A model generated the notes under the pieces. It ran no database searches. It worked only from the letters and a program-made list of their open reading frames with translations, and was not told the DNA's origin. 64,000 nucleotides of DNA from Barthelona sp. PCE (taxonomy: Eukaryota > Metamonada: BaSk clade). Each line of letters opens with the position of its first letter. Position 1 is the stretch's first letter. The position numbers and the translations under genes were made by a program. Location of the stretch: positions 1,860,001 to 1,924,000 of the forward strand of contig JAUFOR010000008.1 of the NCBI GenBank assembly GCA_040285745.1. Reading direction: 5' to 3'. Positions 1 to 8,846 of this stretch are shown in pieces.

Positions 1-2
1 TC

Positions 3-3000
3 AGTGGTAAAAACGTTAAGAAACAGGAAATGGTTGTCAGTCAAACGTTGATGGAGCTTGAAGAACAGTTGAGCTTCTTAGACAGTGGTTTTTCAGCTTA
101 CATTACCACAATCTCCGCATTGGTGCCTCTTTTGCAGGAATATGTAATCAAAGATAACTCTTCAACATGTTTGATCATGTTGAAAACACTCCACCTAATC
201 CTAGGCGGTAGAATTGAGGATGTAGATTCAACAAATTATAAGGAAGATGTTTCTTTCTTCCAGTATGCACTGGACTTTGAAGAGAGTGATACCGTAAAGA
301 AATCTCCACTCATTATTAACTCAAACCAGTTTTTGTTTAACATGGACATGTTCAAGCATTTTGATGACACTGAATTGACGGAGATATTGAATCTGTCTTC
401 ATCCCCCGCTGTAGGCATCTCTAAGGTGGCTGCTCTTCTTAGTAGCGCAACCCCAATCGCCGAATTTATCAAAAATTTCGGTGTAAGTGTCCACTTCTAC
501 TACAATCATCGAAACGAGGCAGAGCGTCTGAATCACATGGGTGAAGAACGTAATTCTAGTTCAATTGATGAGACTTTGGAGCGAATCAAGGAATTAGAAA
601 AGGAACGTGACGGTATCCGTCGTGTATTCGAGGGTTGTTTGTTCCAACAGCACAATGAGCATGTACAAATACGCCAGTATGAGACAATTATTAAACATAA
701 CAAGAAACTTATTGCTGATATACATAATGTTGAAGAGAAGCTTCGTAATTCATCAATTCTGTTTAAATCCCCCAAGTACCTTTTCCTCGCAATCATGTAC
801 AGTCTCACCATCATGGTCACAACGTCGTGTGTTAACTTACACAAAGCTAAGGATATGATATTCGAGATCCAAGCATTCTTTAAAGATCGATGTGGTGTTG
901 ATTTCACAGATTTTGATCTGGAACGTTTCTGTTTGGAAACGGACTGTATGTTCCACAACCACAGCTTCATCAAGGCACCGCTGGAAGTACAAGAGTATTC
1001 TGTCGACGTCAAGGCTCGTCTCATGGGTGCTGCTGTTCTTTCAAAGTATGCACCAGTTGTTTTGGTTGTTGAGAACCGCAGTGCTTTTGATCAATTTGCA
1101 CGCACTTATGGATCGCTGAGTGTTGAGCGCAATCCTGATACTTTCGATGTAGGTGATCTCAGTACTCAACCCATACTTATAATGAACTTGAGGAGCGAGA
1201 AAGATTTCTATATCATTGATCGTATTCAAAGTATTATAAATAAGGCCAAGGAAGCAGAAGAAGGATTCATTGAATATCTTCAACACGATAAAGTATTCCG
1301 TATATACTCCACACAACGAGTTATATACATTATTCCCAATGGTAATTTTATTCTAAAGCTTCCAAAGTGGCTCAAGTTTTGGACATTCATATTTAAGGAA
1401 AACGAAGAACTGCTTTCTATTCGTTTGCAAACTGATTTGCTTCGATTTGAGAACGGCCCATTCTTACAACAGCTATTGGCCGTTTCACAAACAACTTGCG
1501 ATCGACAAACACGTGTTTACAGACTATATGATGACTATGTTGAATTTATTTCTAATAAGAGTATGGAAATTGAAAATTTCAGACTGATGGAATCTTCAGG
1601 TCGAAAATTCATGCGGGAATTCCTCAATAGAATTGAGCGAACGGAAAAACAATACGAAACAACAAAGAAATCATTGGATCGTATCAATATCTACTTTTTC
1701 CCTTATCATGAATTTTCTGTCAAGATTGCAAAGATGTACACTGTGTTCCAAAAAACAATTCGTCTTTTTGCAAGCTCTGATATCATTCCTTCAATTGATC
1801 TCGCCAGATGGATGAGCTACATTCTTCACATTTCAGAGCCTGGTCCTGTCGCTTCAGAGAGCCGTATCAATTCACTCATTACAGGATCAAAAACTTTCCT
1901 TGAATTCCTAGTTGATCTTCTACCCTCTGAAACTCTCATGTTTGCTGGTTTATTTGTTATCATTCGCTTCCTTGCGTACGAGCTTTGTGCTGAAAAGATG
2001 AACACATACCTTCGAGTTCTTTTCATCGAATGGAAAGGTGTAGATATTTCATCCTTAACACCTGCTCTGCAGGGAGTTGTTCCGGATATCATCGGTCTCA
2101 AATTAAGGTATATGTTTGATAAATTTGGTTTCATGCACCGACTTGAGAAGCAGATTATGGAACTTGAAGAAGAAGTATTCGAACAATGGTTTGAAGCTGC
2201 TGATATGTCCAAGCTATCAAACTTAGACAAGTGCCCTATCGAATTTGAAGACGGTTTCGAAAAGCTAATTTTCTGTATTACCTTCTTTGAACATCGTCTC
2301 TCTCTTAGAAGTGATGCTTATGTTGCTGACTTTTTCGACAGTATCATCACTGTAATTTTCAAGGAAGTTACCAACCATGATATGATATGCAATCATGTGC
2401 GAGCTCTCTCAAGCCGTTTGGAAATGCTTGACACTGGCATTCTCGGTCATGTGTTCTGGATATTCCACTCTTTCAATGCAAATCCACTTCAACTCATTCA
2501 GTCTCTCTTGAACAACAGAAAACATCCACCACCAATTGAAATGATTGGTATCGAGTCAGTTGAGAACAAATTGCTGAGTAATTACAAGGACGATACGTAT
2601 GTTTTAGTCTTTGCTTCCAAGGTTGATAAAGCTGCTTTTAAGTGTATCAACGAGTCGGTCAAACACTTCCCTACACTCAAATTTGTAATCCTCTGTCCTG
2701 ATGAACTCTTCAGCAAGGCGGTTCCCAACATGCAAGCCAGCCTTTACATCTTTTACTACAGACAGCCGAGTTGTGCAACTGTGTTACCTGACGTCCTGCG
2801 CACGCTTGATTGGTCTATTGTTCCGGTTGTCGATCGCCTCAAGATGAACATCTTCACGCGTCTGAGATCGTGCTTGTGCTACTGTCTTTCCATATTACTT
2901 TTAAGGTATCCTAAGAGTCTGATATTCACAACAACACATATCAACGATCTTCTTGAACTCGCATCATCATTGTTCCAGAGATTCCCAACAGAAAACGAAC

Positions 3001-4160
3001 GTATAGATCTGAATCATCTTAAGAAAATCATCACAGACAGTTTACTTATCAGTATGCCGTATGAAAGTTGGATCGCATCACTTGTTTCCCACAGTGTTGA
3101 CATTGCATTCGCCAAGGATATCGATGAGTTCGTTCCTAAATATTCGATCAACTTTGATAAAACGATCCCTGATCTTCCATTAGTTGACACTTACGAGTTC
3201 CTCGATTTGATTCCCAAGATGAGATTCCAAGCGCGCACTTCAGCTGCAACCAAACATGGTATCGATTTGCGCTCCATGCGTATTTTACTGTGTACTTTTT
3301 CAAAGCACTCAGTATTCCTACCGAGTGTTAAGCTCAACGAGTTCTCTGTGAAGAATCTTCAGACAAGTGTGCAATATTACCACGCATTGAAAGATTTAGT
3401 GCCTAAACCTATTAACGTTGCACAACTGTTTAATACTGTTAAAATCAAGTTCAATGGTTTCAATACTGTATCTTATCAATGGTTTTGGGAAAATATTGAG
3501 CTAAACTGGTGTCTGGGAGCTCTCCATCGTTGGTGCGATAAAATCCTCGCTTCCAATGGCGCTATTATGTTCGATGAGCTTTCAGTTCCATTACTGTTGA
3601 TGAGAACCCCACAGCGTTTCGTGCGTATGTTCGACATCCTTCGTGGCGTCCCTAATATTAGTCTTGCAGGCTTCCTTAATGTTCTCATTGCACGTGTTGA
3701 ATATCTTTCATCACTCACCGCTGAAGACATGGTATTTGACTTCTCATTACTTCGTGATCCAGCACGCATTCTAGCTGCCTTACGTCTACAACTCCCTAGC
3801 CCCTTGGAACAGGATATCCATATCAACGCTGACATAAAAGCATCAAGTGACATGCTTCCTAAGATTCAGGGGCTCTCTATATCCAAGGGTGTCAAATATT
3901 CGGATAAAAGTTTCCAACCTTCTTCAACTGGTTTACTTCATTCAATCCCTGGTCTAGCACTAAATGTGAAGAAACTCTCTGCTGAGCGTGAACGAGGAAA
4001 CGTCGGTCTGACAATTACCAGAGGTCGTTCACGCTTTGGCAACATCAATTTTTCCAACCCAACAAACGGCTTGTCAACGCACATCTCAAACCTGTCATGT
4101 ACAGTGTCATGTGATAGTTTTGAACTTGATGATTATTTGGACATTGTGCGCAAATTCTAA
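3..4160 (+). CDS. dynein heavy chain, C-terminal part (5' end outside window)
   Basis: The frame is open from the left edge, so the gene starts upstream; the first in-window methionine is at base 30. The visible part, about 1,385 residues, follows the order of a dynein motor. A coiled-coil stalk flanks a microtubule-binding-like region (about residues 1-230, counted from base 30). A degenerate AAA5 follows (about 330-480), then AAA6 (about 500-1080), then the C-terminal beta domain. Landmarks include the WCDKIL segment, the ISLAGFLNVLIARVEYL segment matching the family's SGFFFPQSFLTAV region, and a final IQGLSISKGVKYS segment matching the usual GLFLEGARWD strand. The protein powers minus-end-directed movement on microtubules, in the axoneme or cytoplasm. 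Sequence identity is low for a dynein, so the subclass cannot be assigned. Its stop codon overlaps that of the convergent neighbour. Confidence 0.8.
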   Translation, partial: SGKNVKKQEMVVSQTLMELEEQLSFLDSGFSAYITTISALVPLLQEYVIKDNSSTCLIMLKTLHLILGGRIEDVDSTNYKEDVSFFQYALDFEESDTVKKSPLIINSNQFLFNMDMFKHFDDTELTEILNLSSSPAVGISKVAALLSSATPIAEFIKNFGVSVHFYYNHRNEAERLNHMGEERNSSSIDETLERIKELEKERDGIRRVFEGCLFQQHNEHVQIRQYETIIKHNKKLIADIHNVEEKLRNSSILFKSPKYLFLAIMYSLTIMVTTSCVNLHKAKDMIFEIQAFFKDRCGVDFTDFDLERFCLETDCMFHNHSFIKAPLEVQEYSVDVKARLMGAAVLSKYAPVVLVVENRSAFDQFARTYGSLSVERNPDTFDVGDLSTQPILIMNLRSEKDFYIIDRIQSIINKAKEAEEGFIEYLQHDKVFRIYSTQRVIYIIPNGNFILKLPKWLKFWTFIFKENEELLSIRLQTDLLRFENGPFLQQLLAVSQTTCDRQTRVYRLYDDYVEFISNKSMEIENFRLMESSGRKFMREFLNRIERTEKQYETTKKSLDRINIYFFPYHEFSVKIAKMYTVFQKTIRLFASSDIIPSIDLARWMSYILHISEPGPVASESRINSLITGSKTFLEFLVDLLPSETLMFAGLFVIIRFLAYELCAEKMNTYLRVLFIEWKGVDISSLTPALQGVVPDIIGLKLRYMFDKFGFMHRLEKQIMELEEEVFEQWFEAADMSKLSNLDKCPIEFEDGFEKLIFCITFFEHRLSLRSDAYVADFFDSIITVIFKEVTNHDMICNHVRALSSRLEMLDTGILGHVFWIFHSFNANPLQLIQSLLNNRKHPPPIEMIGIESVENKLLSNYKDDTYVLVFASKVDKAAFKCINESVKHFPTLKFVILCPDELFSKAVPNMQASLYIFYYRQPSCATVLPDVLRTLDWSIVPVVDRLKMNIFTRLRSCLCYCLSILLLRYPKSLIFTTTHINDLLELASSLFQRFPTENERIDLNHLKKIITDSLLISMPYESWIASLVSHSVDIAFAKDIDEFVPKYSINFDKTIPDLPLVDTYEFLDLIPKMRFQARTSAATKHGIDLRSMRILLCTFSKHSVFLPSVKLNEFSVKNLQTSVQYYHALKDLVPKPINVAQLFNTVKIKFNGFNTVSYQWFWENIELNWCLGALHRWCDKILASNGAIMFDELSVPLLLMRTPQRFVRMFDILRGVPNISLAGFLNVLIARVEYLSSLTAEDMVFDFSLLRDPARILAALRLQLPSPLEQDIHINADIKASSDMLPKIQGLSISKGVKYSDKSFQPSSTGLLHSIPGLALNVKKLSAERERGNVGLTITRGRSRFGNINFSNPTNGLSTHISNLSCTVSCDSFELDDYLDIVRKF

Positions 4161-5104
4161 CCAAAGAAACTATCAAGCGTTCGACTCTTTTGTTTCTTCT
4201 TTTTCGATTTCGATTTAGTTGTTTTTGCAACAGTTCGCTGTTTCTTAACAACTGGTTTTTGTGCTGCTTTCTTCGGCACTGGAATGTTTGTCTGATCAGG
4301 ATGCAATTGTAATTCTTCTTCGCTTCGGAAGAAACCATCCTTATCTATCGCTTCCTTCATTGTTTTAAGCCATCTCTTACCATCCTTGTAAACAATATTC
4401 TTATCATGTTTCTTAGGTTTCTCGATCACAGGAAGCATTGCCATTACACTGTGCTCTTGCTTAACTTCCTTCACAATTTCTTCCTTTTTAACATCTTTAA
4501 GAAATGCAAAGTCATCATCATCATCAGAATCATCAAAAACTATCTGTTTCTTGGTGCTCACGCTGGTTGGGGGTGCATTTGATGGTAGTACATCATCTGT
4601 AAACGCAAGGGGGTCTGCAACGTCAAGTTTCTGTTTCTTAATTTCAGGCTCGGTTTTGGATATATCCGACCTATGAGTGATGAGATTTTTGCGCTTTTCA
4701 GCCGTCCTTGCTGAGTTAGTAGTTCCACCATGCATTGACATAGGAGATTTTTTAGGCTTTCGCTTCTTTTTCTTTGCACTTTTTGTATTCACACGGCCAA
4801 CTACCGTCTCTGCGATTTTAACACGTTCAACAAAGTGTCCTGTACATCTAGAACGCCAGGATCCCATTGTGGCTAGAAATTCTGAACCAGCCAAATTGTG
4901 CATATCTTTGATATCATTGTTGTAAATAGTTACAATGTCACTGTCAGATTCTGTAGTCGTGAATCCAACCAGTGGAAAATCTGATAATCTGGTGAGAGTG
5001 ATGGAAATCTGACTTTCGTTTTCTTCAGTACCTAAATAGACGTTGTGCCCCTGTGAGCCGCTGTTAACCTTCTCTGTCTTCTGGAGATGTGTTAAAGAGG
5101 TCAT
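4157..5104 (-). CDS. PCNA-interacting basic protein, possibly DNA polymerase delta subunit 3
   Basis: The product is about 315 residues from the first in-frame ATG (5104). The N-terminal 100 residues look folded. The middle is Lys-rich with an acidic run (about residues 190-200). The extreme C-terminus SRTLDSFFG is a PIP-box-like PCNA-binding end of the kind closing Pol32/POLD3 (usual form QxxLxxFF). A segment YKDGKRWLKTMKEA followed by acidic residues resembles the short conserved block before the PIP box of POLD3. If correct, it is the non-catalytic subunit tethering polymerase delta to PCNA. The winged-helix N-terminus of POLD3 is not evident, so another PCNA client is possible. The stop codon (complement of 4157-4159) overlaps the dynein stop in the opposite direction. 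Confidence 0.4.
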   Translation of the reverse strand: MTSLTHLQKTEKVNSGSQGHNVYLGTEENESQISITLTRLSDFPLVGFTTTESDSDIVTIYNNDIKDMHNLAGSEFLATMGSWRSRCTGHFVERVKIAETVVGRVNTKSAKKKKRKPKKSPMSMHGGTTNSARTAEKRKNLITHRSDISKTEPEIKKQKLDVADPLAFTDDVLPSNAPPTSVSTKKQIVFDDSDDDDDFAFLKDVKKEEIVKEVKQEHSVMAMLPVIEKPKKHDKNIVYKDGKRWLKTMKEAIDKDGFFRSEEELQLHPDQTNIPVPKKAAQKPVVKKQRTVAKTTKSKSKKKKQKSRTLDSFFG

Positions 5105-5751
5105 TCTGAATGATATGAGTGAGGAATCTGTTAGCAAGTTCAATATCGAAACCTCCGGAATATCATAGAAAATGGTAGTTTATACAATTTTATACTCGTC
5201 TTTGAGATAAATTTGTTATTAAGCGAGTTATGCAGGAAATTTGTGTAATAATTGAGCATTTTATCAGAATATGTATCTTTTATGACTAAAACTGGGTGTA
5301 ACTATATTTAAAGCGACAATTTTGTTGTTTAATAAACGGCAATAGCTTATTTATGTGTTGAAATTCTATAATTAACATCATACCAATTAAACTTGTGTAT
5401 CACATACATTTTTGTGGAATTATACACCATGAATCTTACAGAAACCGAGTAATTATGCTTTTATAAAGGGTATAAGGGATTAAAACCGTTCTCAATAATT
5501 ACTGGTGTTTCTGCACCTTTCCGCTGCACACAACGCGATAATCTTCTTTCAAACCATCTAATCCAATTGGATAATAGTAAACATGTAACATCATCGCTGA
5601 ACAATTGCCTACATAAAAAACTTTCATTTTAGCTGAATTCCATGAAATAAACCTATTCAACGTACGCCTGTCTCAATTTTTTCGAACTACATAAGTTATG
5701 CAGATATGTAACTGCTCCCAAAACCGTTTTTTATTTATAACCCTTTTCTCG
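5105..5751. other. AT-rich intergenic stretch between divergent genes
   Basis: Roughly 650 bases separate the start codons of two divergently transcribed genes. It is AT-rich, with many short stop-broken frames and no convincing exon, RNA gene or repeat. The right end holds the CCTTTT promoter element of the BRO1 gene. An undetected first exon of the POLD3-like gene could lie here, but I found no acceptor with the CTAAY-N4-AG pattern in front of its ATG. Confidence 0.5.
5738..5750 (+). promoter_or_regulatory. CCTTTT start-site element of the BRO1 gene
   Basis: TAACCCTTTTCTC ends one base before the ATG at 5752. The same core, ACC(C/T)TTTT, recurs in front of at least six other starts in this window (see findings). 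Its position supports the 5752 methionine over the upstream in-frame one at 5698. Confidence 0.5.
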
Positions 5752-6870
5752 ATGCACTTATTCCCTTTTTCTATTTTTAAATCGAAATCGGTTAACATAG
5801 CCAGATTCTTCAAGAATATTGATGCTGATTTTATCCCTGTGATCGATGAAGTAAGTCTTATCAGAAACAATCTTGTAGCGTATCTCGAAGACAATTCTCC
5901 CCCTGAAATCTGTGCGGCTTCTTATGAGGCGTACCTTCCACACATGTTTGCCCTGACTCACGCATTAGAAGTCCAAGGATCTGCAATTAAACGTCGCTAT
6001 GCTTTTAGTACAAAATGGTCATCCCTCATTGCTCCAAACTCAAAGTTAATTGATACAGCAGGTATTTATTACGAAGCAACATTCATTCTGCTTGGTTACG
6101 CCACCACCTTGTCAAACGTTACTTTCTCAGCACTCACTGAAGCTACATCTGAGACGATTGGCACCATCTTCAGCGATGGTGTGAAGAACCTACGCAAGGC
6201 AGCAGGCATTGCAGATTTTGTTTCAAAAAGTGTTGCTCCCCACATTGGCCCTCTCGAACGCAATCATCATCCTGAGGTCCTTCCAGAATTCGCTGCAATG
6301 CTAAGTGAGCTTCTAATTGCAGAGGCTAACGGTATTGCACTAGAAAAACTTCTTCTTGATGGCAAGTTGAAAGGGATGCCCGCAGCACGTATCTGTCTTG
6401 ATATCAAAGAATCAATGGAGAAATGTATGGGTATACTCGACGAAATGGTGAACGAACACGAAAAGTTTAACGAGGAACTCCCTAGACACTTTGATGAGGT
6501 ACGTCATTTTTACAGTGCTCGTGCATGTCGTTTCATTGCTGAACAGAAGAATTCAGATGAAATGGTTGGTGAAGCCATTGCTTATCTCTATAAAGGACAG
6601 CTTTACCTTCACAATATCAAAAATTCAGTGGGTCAATACAAGTATAAATTCATCAATGCAGACAACAACGTATTTTTGAATGGTCTTAAATCTGAGAGAA
6701 CATCTATTGACCAACTGATGTTTGATTATAAGAATCAGAATGACATTTGTGAAAGGCAAGTTATTCCAGAGGCCGATGATTTACCTTTTCCAGCTTCAGA
6801 ACGATTCTTGGAGCTTACTGAATTCAATTTACCCAACCCCATATTCGACGAGATCGTTTTAAAGGAGTAA
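5752..6870 (+). CDS. BRO1-domain protein (ALIX/BROX/Rim20-like)
   Basis: The product is 372 residues, close to a bare BRO1 domain. It is alpha-helical and shows the family pattern: an N-terminal strand and helix, a central stretch AGIADFVSK followed by helices, and a long pair of helices around EAIAYLYKGQLYLHNI. BRO1 domains bind ESCRT-III (CHMP4) tails at endosomes or sites of membrane repair. There is no V domain or proline-rich tail, so it resembles BROX or minimal BRO1 proteins more than full ALIX. The start at 5752 is chosen because a CCTTTT element ends one base upstream. The frame itself is open further 5', to 5698. The next gene, CAF-1, follows on the same strand after about 107 bases. 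Confidence 0.75.
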   Translation: MHLFPFSIFKSKSVNIARFFKNIDADFIPVIDEVSLIRNNLVAYLEDNSPPEICAASYEAYLPHMFALTHALEVQGSAIKRRYAFSTKWSSLIAPNSKLIDTAGIYYEATFILLGYATTLSNVTFSALTEATSETIGTIFSDGVKNLRKAAGIADFVSKSVAPHIGPLERNHHPEVLPEFAAMLSELLIAEANGIALEKLLLDGKLKGMPAARICLDIKESMEKCMGILDEMVNEHEKFNEELPRHFDEVRHFYSARACRFIAEQKNSDEMVGEAIAYLYKGQLYLHNIKNSVGQYKYKFINADNNVFLNGLKSERTSIDQLMFDYKNQNDICERQVIPEADDLPFPASERFLELTEFNLPNPIFDEIVLKE

Positions 6871-6977
6871 TCCAATGTTAATAGTATTGTAAATACCATT
6901 TTTGATGAATGTTTTGTTTTTTAATCTTTATCCTTAAATAGCTTTTATTTTTTTATAAAGGGGGTCAAAATACAACA

Positions 6978-8846
6978 ATGGAGCCGGTTGAAGGAGAAAT
7001 TATTCCTTCAAAGATTGAACAAAGGGGATCCACATTTTCCACTGTTGATTCCGATGAAACATGCTCAGAACAAACAGAAATGCAGCCTATCGAAGAAGTC
7101 GTGCCTGATAAGTTCGCTAAGATGACCAAAAAACAACAAAATGCTCGCCGTATGTTGGAGAAACGTACAATGGCAGATGTTGAAAAGCAACAGAAAGCCG
7201 CTGAGAAGGCTCGTATCAAGCTTGAGAAGGCAGAAACTAAGCAACTCGAAGCATGGGAGAAGTTAAATGAACGTATGAGAAAACGCCAGATAAAAGCTGA
7301 AAATCGCACTGCTGTTGACATGAAGAAGCTAGATCATGATGCAGACGTGTTATTCGAGAAGGAAAAGGCTAAAATGGAGCGCAAAAAACTTGCTGCTGAG
7401 AAGAAGAAGCTCAAAGAGGCTCAAGATCGAAAGAAAAAGGCGCAGGAGCGCAAAGAGAAGAAGAAACTCAAGAAACAGCGTGACATTATGTCCAGTTTCT
7501 TTTCGAAACCTGTAAGAGAAAAGAAAAAGGAGAAGAAGCCGGTGCAAAAAACAGCGGCTGTTCTTACTGATTTTTATCCTATGAATGACCTTGAGCGGAA
7601 AAACGTGACGTCTCCAGATGTGACTGAGGAGAGAAAGATCCACAAAAAAAGTGTTCTGGGATCAGTCCGATCACGACTGATTATTCCAAATACTACAACT
7701 TACATCAAGCCTTTTCCCACAAGGGAGATGCAAACCATTGGTGAACAGACATTTTTGGATGAGTTCAAAACTTATGCTGACTGTGATGATATTTTACATC
7801 AAGATATGCTCTCGAGTATGGTCAATCATTTTAAAAAGTCCTTGTCACAGCGGTCTGCCAAGAGAAGGAAGTTTACTGATGCAAACCAACCACGATCGTT
7901 TGTTTATTTGTCATTTTTTGAAAATAAGAAGCCTCCTAAACTTGCAAACGTTGCTCAGATTAGAACAACTCAGTTTGTCCATGCACGTAAACCACTAGGC
8001 CGTGACCCATCGCTGGAATACGACTACGACTCAGGTATGGAATCGGAAGATATTGACGTCATCAGTGACGAAGATGAATTCGCAGGAATGTCGGATGGAG
8101 AACGACAAGCGCTACTGGCTGAAGAAGAGCAAGAAAAGGTTGAAGGTGAGAAGTTCATTGTTGAAGGCGAACATCTGAGCGAAGGTGAGGGTTCAGAGGA
8201 TGACTTCCGTGCAGGTATGATCAATTTTGATAAAGAAGATCCGATTAAGGCGGGTGAGCTCGTTTATCCTGTCGGAATTAACCCGTTACCACGTCTGAAT
8301 AGTATCCAGAGTGTATGTGGGTATTGTGAGGAAGTATACAACATTAAATCCAGTACCATCAATGAAAACGATAGCGACGATGATGATGATGATGATGATT
8401 TGATGACTGGCAAAGCGCGTGCAGAGCAGACACGGAAGAACGATGTTGCTGTTGCAAAATTCGGGCGTTTATTTGGTGACATGCTAAAGAGGAATGTTAC
8501 AATAATTGAATCAATCAATGTTGATCAATTCAAGACCAACAAAACATACGCTAGAAAACGACTCAACACTTCAACTATGGACAAAGCTGATATTCGAGCG
8601 TTTGTTGAATACACACACAAGGCTAAAGCAAAGAACGTACAAAAACACGTTGCAGCATTCCATACTGAGTACTACGCTGGAGCGTCAAAGAAATATCCAA
8701 AACTATGGTTCTCAAAAATCCTTAAACAACACGCAAACAAAAGTTCTGGATACTTTGTTTTTGATGATAATTTCGTAGAATCCATTCAAGGAGAAGATGC
8801 GCAAAAGAATGATGAGAGTGAAAAGAAGGAGCAAGAGTTAGAATGA
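6978..8846 (+). CDS. CHAF1A: chromatin assembly factor 1 large subunit (p150)
   Basis: The product is 622 residues. A long, highly charged KER region (about residues 50-165) is followed by a PIP-box-like RDIMSSFFSKP (about 168-178) for PCNA binding. The diagnostic block follows at about 310-355: FVYLSFFENKKPPKL, RKPLGRDPSLEYDYDS and then ES-E-DIDVISDEDE. This matches the conserved FxENxRPxY...RxPxxxDxxxxDYxxDSxxEW core of CAF-1 p150. An acidic tract (about 465-475) and a basic C-terminal region complete the layout. The protein deposits H3-H4 onto newly replicated DNA with p60 and p48 subunits not in this window. It ends inside the last codons of the convergent SCY1-like gene, with a 9-base overlap. 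Confidence 0.85.
   Translation: MEPVEGEIIPSKIEQRGSTFSTVDSDETCSEQTEMQPIEEVVPDKFAKMTKKQQNARRMLEKRTMADVEKQQKAAEKARIKLEKAETKQLEAWEKLNERMRKRQIKAENRTAVDMKKLDHDADVLFEKEKAKMERKKLAAEKKKLKEAQDRKKKAQERKEKKKLKKQRDIMSSFFSKPVREKKKEKKPVQKTAAVLTDFYPMNDLERKNVTSPDVTEERKIHKKSVLGSVRSRLIIPNTTTYIKPFPTREMQTIGEQTFLDEFKTYADCDDILHQDMLSSMVNHFKKSLSQRSAKRRKFTDANQPRSFVYLSFFENKKPPKLANVAQIRTTQFVHARKPLGRDPSLEYDYDSGMESEDIDVISDEDEFAGMSDGERQALLAEEEQEKVEGEKFIVEGEHLSEGEGSEDDFRAGMINFDKEDPIKAGELVYPVGINPLPRLNSIQSVCGYCEEVYNIKSSTINENDSDDDDDDDDLMTGKARAEQTRKNDVAVAKFGRLFGDMLKRNVTIIESINVDQFKTNKTYARKRLNTSTMDKADIRAFVEYTHKAKAKNVQKHVAAFHTEYYAGASKKYPKLWFSKILKQHANKSSGYFVFDDNFVESIQGEDAQKNDESEKKEQELE

Noticed and set aside
533-1024. Minus-strand open frame of 163 codons inside the dynein gene
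   Set aside because: It lies wholly within a well-supported coding region in another frame and its translation looks like a shadow (no domain, biased residues). The same applies to other long antisense frames, for example 3476-3853, 23827-24912 and 59286-59864.
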